Part shown: piece by piece, positions 59,187 to 64,000 of the stretch
Layout of the letters: each line of letters opens with the position of its first letter
How positions within the stretch are numbered: position 1 is the stretch's first letter
Source of the DNA: JBBSDP01 sp963754335
GTDB lineage: Bacteria > Planctomycetota > Phycisphaerae > Tepidisphaerales > Tepidisphaeraceae
Assembly: GCA_963754335.1 (NCBI GenBank)
Contig: CAVWFQ010000005.1
Span: 1,364,001 to 1,428,000 of the forward strand
Direction: 5' to 3'
Length of the DNA: 64,000 nucleotides
Translations under genes and position numbers: made by a program
Notes under the pieces: generated by a model
The model's database searches: none
What the model was told of the DNA's origin: nothing
Seen by the model: the letters and a program-made list of their open reading frames with translations, nothing else

Positions 59187-59987
59187 TTAATCCGTCCCCA
59201 GCATCCCGTCCGCGACCAGCGTGATCAGGATTGCGGCAAGCGACCAGCCGAACAAGGGAAAGACAACGATCAATATCCTGAACTGCAGATCGGCGACCGA
59301 TTTCATCGCGTCTGCAATGATGAACAGGATGGGCAGGGGCACCGCCCATCCGCAGAGCCGGCCGATCGCGGCGGTGCGCCGGCCGATTTGACTCCGGCGG
59401 CCGAGCGTGCCCAGCACCAGGGCCGGAAGAATACAGATCTGCCCCAGCGCCAGGATTCCTTCGAACGATCCGTCCTTGAAAAACGCCGCCACCGATGCAT
59501 TGATGTTGGCTCCGAGTGCGCACAGGCCGAAAGCCATCGCGATGGGGCCGAGACTGGCGCATCGCGAACCGTTCCGACAACCAGGCCCGACCGTCGGCGC
59601 CGAGCCATAGGGAATCGGCGTCCCCGGCTCCCATGTTTCCGTGAACAACCACGTGGAGAAGTGAATCGCATCGACGGGCCAGTCGGGAATTCCGACTTCG
59701 ACCTCGCCGGTCCACTCCTCATCCGGTTCCATTTCATCCGGGTCAGAAAAGATCGCCCACTCTGACTCATCGTTTGGGCCGATCGACGGGGGTGATTGTT
59801 GTAAGTCGAGCAAGAGACCGCTCCGCGACGCCCTCACCGGTTTAGCAGACGAATACGCGGGCCGGATATTAGAAATGCCAGGTCGAAATTCACCGGCACA
59901 TGGGGCCTCATTCGTGCGGACCATTTTTCGAAAAGACGAAATGAGAATTATTGCATCATGATCATGACCGAAGTCTTCGTGGAACAC
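59187..59987 (-). CDS. Hypothetical membrane protein
   Basis: Up to 266 residues; the actual start may be the ATG at 59924. The first 130 residues are polar with acidic DPDEMEPDEEWTGEVE, then four hydrophobic segments follow: GPIAMAFGLCALGANI, LALGQICILPALVLGTLG, RLCGWAVPLPILFIIADAM and ILIVVFPLFGWSLAAILI. No family recognised. It converges on the UXS gene with only a few bases between. Confidence 0.55.
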   Translation of the reverse strand: MFHEDFGHDHDAIILISSFRKMVRTNEAPCAGEFRPGISNIRPAYSSAKPVRASRSGLLLDLQQSPPSIGPNDESEWAIFSDPDEMEPDEEWTGEVEVGIPDWPVDAIHFSTWLFTETWEPGTPIPYGSAPTVGPGCRNGSRCASLGPIAMAFGLCALGANINASVAAFFKDGSFEGILALGQICILPALVLGTLGRRSQIGRRTAAIGRLCGWAVPLPILFIIADAMKSVADLQFRILIVVFPLFGWSLAAILITLVADGMLGTD

Positions 59988-59989
59988 TT

Positions 59990-60115
59990 CGGAACAAAAC
60001 GGAACACTTCTGAATGATTTTTATCGTATTATTGCCACCACAAGAATGACAAAGTAGATTGTTTATTAAATATATTGGATCTATTATCAGTCATTATACG
60101 GGTGTGGGCGTTCGC
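59990..60115. other. AT-rich stretch
   Basis: Bases in this stretch (for example AGATTGTTTATTAAATATAT and CTATTATCAGTCATTATA) are strikingly AT-rich in a GC-rich window. It holds no gene. Confidence 0.5.
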
Positions 60116-60182
60116 TCTTCAGGGATGGCGTAGCTGGATTCGACGACACGGGCGGCCGTCGTTGGAAGGCAGAATTCTGAAT

Positions 60183-60784
60183 TCAAACGTGCTGCTCCAT
60201 CCGATCATCAACCCTCTTCAGCGATGACACCGGTATCACTCCAAACTGGCTCGTGAAAGTAATATTCCCGGCGTCGTTGCTCTGCTGCTGCGAAACGCCG
60301 GAGATGTGGTGTTCGCCGGTTTCGTACAGTGCCAATTTCCCAAACAATTCGATCGCCAGCCGGTGACTGTCGGGAAAATACGCATAGCGCAAATTATTCT
60401 GCGAGCCGGCGGTGGTCGGAAAGCCGAGCCCCTCGGGGTACCAGCTGCGTGTCATGGTGCCGGCGCCATAGCTGAGACTGGCGCCACCGCGCCTGGCGAC
60501 CGGTTGTCCCGCTGGACGACTTCTCGCGGCGCCGGAGGCGCAATCGGCTGATTCCGCAGATCATCGAAGAGATTCTCCACGCGCGACTTGAGCCCGTGAT
60601 TGAACATGTCGCCGATCATCAGCATTCCCGGCAGCGACTGCCCGGAGCCGCCCAATTCCGGATGGCTGAACTGCGCCATCGACCCGCCGCCGCGATGTAA
60701 TGCATTCCATGCCTCGACGACCGCCTCCCGGCTGAAACCATGTCGCTCGGCAAGGGATTGAAGTTCGGGTGAGTCGAAATTCAT
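60183..60784 (-). CDS. Conserved hypothetical protein, one frameshift
   Basis: Start MNFDSPELQSLAERHGFSRE, then GGGSMAQFSHPELGGSGQSL and MIGDMFNHGLKSRVENLFDD. Near 60470 the frame breaks; the second half is MTRSWYPEGLGFPTTAGSQN, LRYAYFPDSHRLAIEL, YETGEHHISGVSQQQS and ITFTSQFGV. I recall proteobacterial proteins combining the FSHPELGG and GDMFN motifs with the ISGxSQQQ tail, so one gene of about 199 residues is likely. No function known. Glycine and serine are frequent. Confidence 0.72.
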
Positions 60785-60925
60785 ATGAGATTCTCCGTTA
60801 AGATATGTCCAGGCATGTTGTACAAAAAAACCCTTCCCTGTTGCTGGAATTTATATCGTCGTAGGCAAGGGAGTTACGATCCAAAACGTTAAGTTTCGGA
60901 ATTATGCACTTGACGTAGCCCGGTA

Positions 60926-61138
60926 CTACGACTTGCGTTTCGGGCCCCCAAAAATCCAGAGAACGAGTCCGACCTCAAATATCGGGCTGATGTAAAAAGA
61001 CCAACGGACAGCGTTTTCGATCGTCAGACTTCTAAAGATATCCGAATGCGTCCCGGCAAAGCCCATCAGCAGAATCGGGACGCCCAGACCAATGGCGATC
61101 AAATCGCTACCCCCGCGTCTGACCCATCCCGGTCTCAT
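60926..61138 (-). CDS. Small membrane protein, unknown
   Basis: A 70-residue protein with two helices: LIAIGLGVPILLMGFAG and WSFYISPIFEVGLVLWIFGG, ending in the basic PKRKS. The ATG at 61138 overlaps the TGA of the next upstream small gene by four bases, which supports it. Upstream AAGGGGAAA may serve as binding site. No family known. Confidence 0.5.
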   Translation of the reverse strand: MRPGWVRRGGSDLIAIGLGVPILLMGFAGTHSDIFRSLTIENAVRWSFYISPIFEVGLVLWIFGGPKRKS

Positions 61139-61299
61139 TTGGATTTCCCCTTCTTCCGCGGCCGCTTCGCCAGGATGCGCTTCACATCGGCCGGGCTGAT
61201 CGCCAGAACTGCCTTCATCGCCTCATCGGGACTGAGGGGGTAGAGGCTGACTGGGTCGCCGCGGCGGCCGGAATGAGGCTTGGGTGATTTCTTTGGCAT
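61135..61299 (-). CDS. Small basic protein of 54 residues
   Basis: Start MPKKSPKPHSGRRGDPVSLY at 61299, then PLSPDEAMKAVLAISPADVK and a basic tail. The pattern PVSLYPLSPDEAMKAVL is familiar to me from short proteins in several phyla, without function. The stop overlaps the start of the small membrane gene (ATGA), suggesting co-translation. It follows ribBA by 15 bases reading outward. Confidence 0.6.
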   Translation of the reverse strand: MPKKSPKPHSGRRGDPVSLYPLSPDEAMKAVLAISPADVKRILAKRPRKKGKSK

Positions 61300-61314
61300 G
61301 GCGGGCACCGCGCA

Positions 61315-62543
61315 TCAAAGCCGATGTCCCAGCTTCGCCTTCTTCGTTTCCAGGTACTTCCGATTATGCTCCCCCGGATCGATCCGTACCGGAATTTCCT
61401 CGACGATCTGGAGCCCGTATCCATCAATGCCGTAAATCTTCTTGGGATTGTTGGTCATCAGGCGGATTTGCCGCAAACCGAGATCGCGCAGGATCTGGGA
61501 CCCGATGCCGTAGTCGCGTTTGTCGACCGGCAGGCCGAGGCGCTGATTGGCTTCGACAGTATCCAGCCCCTTCTCCTGAAGCGCATAGGCGTGAAGCTTA
61601 TTAGTCAGGCCGATGCCACGGCCTTCCTGGCGGAGATAGAGCAACACGCCACGGCCTTCGTGCTCGATCATCTGCATGGCGGATTCGAGCTGGTCGCCGC
61701 AATCGCAGCGGCCCGAGCCGAAGACGTCGCCGGTCAGGCATTCGCTATGAACGCGAACGAGCGTCGATTCGGTCTGCACGATGACCGCGCCGTCCGGCCC
61801 GATCTCCCCGACGCCCCCCTTACACAATGCCAGATGGGGCTGGGTATCGACTGCGCTTTGATATCCGTGCAGGCGGAATTCTCCCCATCGCGTCGGGAGC
61901 GTGACGCTCTCGATTCGCTTGACGAACTGCTCGCGCTTCAGCCGGTAACTGATCAGGTCCGCGATGGTGCTCATCTTGAGCCGATGCTTCTCGCAGAACT
62001 TTTCGAGATCGGGTCGGCGGGCCATCTCACCGTCGTCGCGGAGGATCTCACAGATTACCGCCGCCGGGCGAAGCCCCGCGAGGCGGCAAAGATCGACGCT
62101 TCCTTCGGTCTGCCCGGCCCGGACCAGCACGCCGCCTTCGCGAGCGCGAAGTGGGTTGATATGGCCCGGCCGAAGCAGGTCCTGCGGCTGGGCGTCCTCG
62201 GCGATCGCGACCTGCACCGTCGCCGCTCGATCTTTGGCGCTGACGCCGGTCGTCACGCCAAACCGCGGATGGGCGTCGACGGAGACGGTGAATGCAGTGC
62301 CGAGTTGCGCGGTGTTCTTGTCTGATTGCGGATGAAGATGAAGCCGATCGCAAGTCTCGGCGGTCAGGGAAAGGCAGACCACGCCGCGCAGTGCGTCAGC
62401 ATGAAGTTCATCGCTTCCGGCGTGACCTTCTCGGCGGCGTAAACAATGTCCCCTTCGTTTTCGCGGTCTTCGTCATCGACCAGGACGATGGGCTTGCCGG
62501 CCTTCAGTTCTTCGAGAATTTCGGGAATGGGGGAAAAGGGCAT
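61315..62543 (-). CDS. ribBA: Bifunctional DHBP synthase/GTP cyclohydrolase II, one frameshift
   Basis: This enzyme makes both precursors of riboflavin. The start MPFSPIPEILEELKAGKPIV at 62543 leads to LVDDEDRENEGDI, the DHBP synthase active site. Near 62390 one base slips (between THCA and VVCLSLTAETCDRL); then RPGHINPLRAREGGVLVRAG and GHTEGSVDL-type QTEGSVDLCRLAG finish RibB. RibA follows: RVHSECLTGDVFGSGRCDCG with the zinc cysteines, LYLRQEGRGIGL, DYGIGSQILRDLG and LMTNNPKK. About 409 residues. FMN riboswitch elements were not recognised upstream. Confidence 0.93.
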
Positions 62544-62586
62544 CTGGCCACATTGTAGCCCTCTTCGAGGTTGTGGCGAAGGTTAA

Positions 62587-62837
62587 TGCTGTCGCGCGAC
62601 CATGAGTGCGGGGATTTCCGGGTGGGTCGGAAATTCCTGTCTGATACGCGTCGACGAGTGCGGGCATTCCTGGGGGGTCAGACATTCCTGTCTGATACGC
62701 GACTGCGAGTGCGGGCATTCCTGCCCGCCGAGCAGACGCGACATTCCGCGAGCTTTCGCAAGAGAGCGAGCCGGCTCGGGAGGCGGATTACCGCCTCCGC
62801 TCCCCGGCCCGCAACAGACAGGAATGTCTGTCCCACC
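62587..62837 (-). repeat. Compound palindromic repeat, copy 3, with an extra unit
   Basis: Read on the reverse strand it starts GGTGGGACAGACATTCCTGT at 62837 and follows the module order of copy 1, then adds another GGAATGCCCGCACTCGTCGA / CGCGTATCAGACAGGAATTT unit and ends near GGTCGCGCGACAGC at 62587. It fills the gap between the ribBA start and the acetyltransferase gene. Confidence 0.88.
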
Positions 62838-62917
62838 GGGGGAGAAGCTGGCAATTTCTGTCCCATTTGGAGAAAAGCGCGCCCCTCTCGAAAAATATGG
62901 CAACCGTCGATGACCAG

Positions 62918-64000
62918 TTAAAGGTGGTTATGAACAGTTTTTGCTGGCGCAACCGGGTTGCCGTCATACATCATATGCACCCCCGGCTTTCCCTTGCCGT
63001 AATAATCCGGAAGCTCGGCGATGGAGTAAAAACCATTCTGCTCGTAAAGCCGGATTGCGCCCGAATTGCTCTGCTCGACTTCGAGGTAAACGCGGTTTAC
63101 CCCTCGAGAGGCGAGCGCTTCAATCATTGCGGCGAGCAGTTTCTGGCCGATCTTCTGCCCGCGCAATTCGGCGCGAACGACAAGACTGTAAATCCGGCCT
63201 GAGCGAGTCTTGCGGTGCTGGCGGATCAGCGCGATGCCGTCGCCGACGATCTGGCCGTTCTGTTCTCCCACCAGAAAGATCGCCGTCTCGCGACGCTGAA
63301 GATATTGCAACTGCCGGCGGCTGAGCGAGTGGGCGTGGAAATGGGTTTTTTCCAGTTCGACGGCGGCGTCCAGATCCGCCTTCAGCGCGGCGCGAATGGT
63401 GGTGCGCGGAGTCATCAAATCGTTTTCCTGTCGATCCGGATCAATTTCCAAAGACTGCTCAGGCTCCCTAAACGCGGGGGAGCTCGCGGCCAGACTCACC
63501 ATCGCGACCGGTTCGCGGCGCATCACGAATTTGTTCAGGAGCTTGACGGGACGATAGCTCATCTTCGTCCAGTTCAGGCTCGGCAGGCCCCAGTCATCGC
63601 CGACGTTCACCAGCGGTCGATGCGACCAGTATTTCGCGCAAAACTCGCTGAAGATGAATTGGGCCAATCCCTTGATCTCCAATTCCGTCTTCTCGATGGT
63701 AATGCTGCTTTGGGTGGAACCGAGCAGTTCTCCGAAGGTGAAGCCGCATAAACGCCAGGTTTCATGGGTTGCGTCTTTCACATAAACGACCATTCCCCGC
63801 AATCCCAACTCCCCCGCGGTCTCGAGGCAGAGCGCGGTGGCGATCGATTCCTTCGAGCGCTTGATGGAATTGGCGTTGGGCTCTTCGAGATGATTGGCGT
63901 CCTGATGAACCTTCCAGGTCTCCAGGAGCGCGAGGCAATCTGCCCTATGAAGGTCGGCCCGATATTCCTCGACGCGATGCGTGTAATTGCGGAGGAAGCG
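62918..64000 (-). CDS. DUF2156-GNAT fusion protein, N-terminus beyond window edge
   Basis: The frame is open from the right edge (RFLRNYTHRVEEYRADLHRA) to the stop at 62918, at least 360 residues. The first part, with LEEPNANSIKRSKESIATAL, FTFGELLGSTQSSITIEKTE and WGLPSLNWTKMSYRPVKLL, matches the C-terminal GNAT-fold domain of phosphatidylglycerol lysyltransferases (DUF2156). After a Pro/Glu linker a second, RimI-like GNAT domain follows: IRAALKADLDAAVELEKTHF, IYSLVVRAELRGQKIGQKLL (acetyl-CoA loop RGQKIG) and LEVEQSNSGAIRLYEQNGFY. The fusion suggests acyl transfer in a two-step way, but no substrate can be named. Confidence 0.85.
   Translation of the reverse strand, partial: RFLRNYTHRVEEYRADLHRADCLALLETWKVHQDANHLEEPNANSIKRSKESIATALCLETAGELGLRGMVVYVKDATHETWRLCGFTFGELLGSTQSSITIEKTELEIKGLAQFIFSEFCAKYWSHRPLVNVGDDWGLPSLNWTKMSYRPVKLLNKFVMRREPVAMVSLAASSPAFREPEQSLEIDPDRQENDLMTPRTTIRAALKADLDAAVELEKTHFHAHSLSRRQLQYLQRRETAIFLVGEQNGQIVGDGIALIRQHRKTRSGRIYSLVVRAELRGQKIGQKLLAAMIEALASRGVNRVYLEVEQSNSGAIRLYEQNGFYSIAELPDYYGKGKPGVHMMYDGNPVAPAKTVHNHL

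Noticed and set aside
62544..62586. FMN riboswitch before ribBA
   Set aside because: Only 43 bases precede the compound repeat and the conserved RFN helices are not seen.

Overview
The window looks like a chromosomal segment of a high-GC Planctomycetota bacterium, probably near the Phycisphaerae. The lineage is inferred from typical gene types: tandem type II pseudopilin-like proteins with an FFDGHVEW tail, membrane proteins carrying a short CxxCGYxLR...CPxCG zinc ribbon, a pyrophosphate-type phosphofructokinase, and many different palindromic intergenic repeats. No tRNA, rRNA, CRISPR array or prophage was recognised. The only transposase is an IS110-family gene cut by the left edge.

Layout. 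1-1 kb: IS110 transposase with a hairpin over its ribosome binding site. 1-12 kb: M48 peptidase, biotin genes bioD/bioA, a SAM hydrolase, pcm-recG, a DHH phosphoesterase, a TrkA-N protein and a zinc-ribbon membrane protein. 12-19 kb: Sua5, a DUF2103-like protein, asparagine synthetase, purM, a STAS protein, an LLM oxidoreductase and an MNT/HEPN remnant. 19-27 kb: core information genes rpoD, dnaG and dnaA with a possible origin. 27-34 kb: GNAT protein, secreted protein, rpmA-obgE, DUF1802, pfp, prmC. 34-43 kb: LexA-like regulator, zinc-ribbon proteins, an oxidoreductase, two pseudopilins, an esterase, murQ, a SRPBCC protein. 43-46 kb: zeta-toxin-like kinase with a small partner and a fucose-isomerase-like enzyme. 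45.8-55.6 kb: five genes in one direction (GH15 glucoamylase, FAD/Fe-S oxidase, SDR, TPP enzyme, MscS channel), most joined by 4-8 base overlaps. 55.6-64 kb: enolase-superfamily enzyme, PII, DUF151 nuclease, UDP-glucuronate decarboxylase, hypothetical proteins, ribBA and a DUF2156-GNAT fusion.

Two themes stand out. First, many genes are split by single-base shifts, including the essential rpoD, ribBA and recG. Motifs on both sides of each break are intact, so I read most as consensus errors and annotate across them. They are densest in the 45.8-55.6 kb operon, where most need one base removed. Second, at least ten families of palindromic repeats fill the gaps between genes, and three sit in frame inside coding sequences (M48 peptidase, RecG N-terminus, LexA-like linker). 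A modular 190-250 bp compound repeat occurs three times.

Functional links: bioD-bioA make biotin; dnaG-rpoD and dnaA form the replication/transcription core; rpmA-obgE and prmC serve the ribosome and translation; the 45.8-55.6 kb operon appears to couple glucan hydrolysis, redox chemistry, pyruvate-type decarboxylation and osmotic release, which is an inference from families only.
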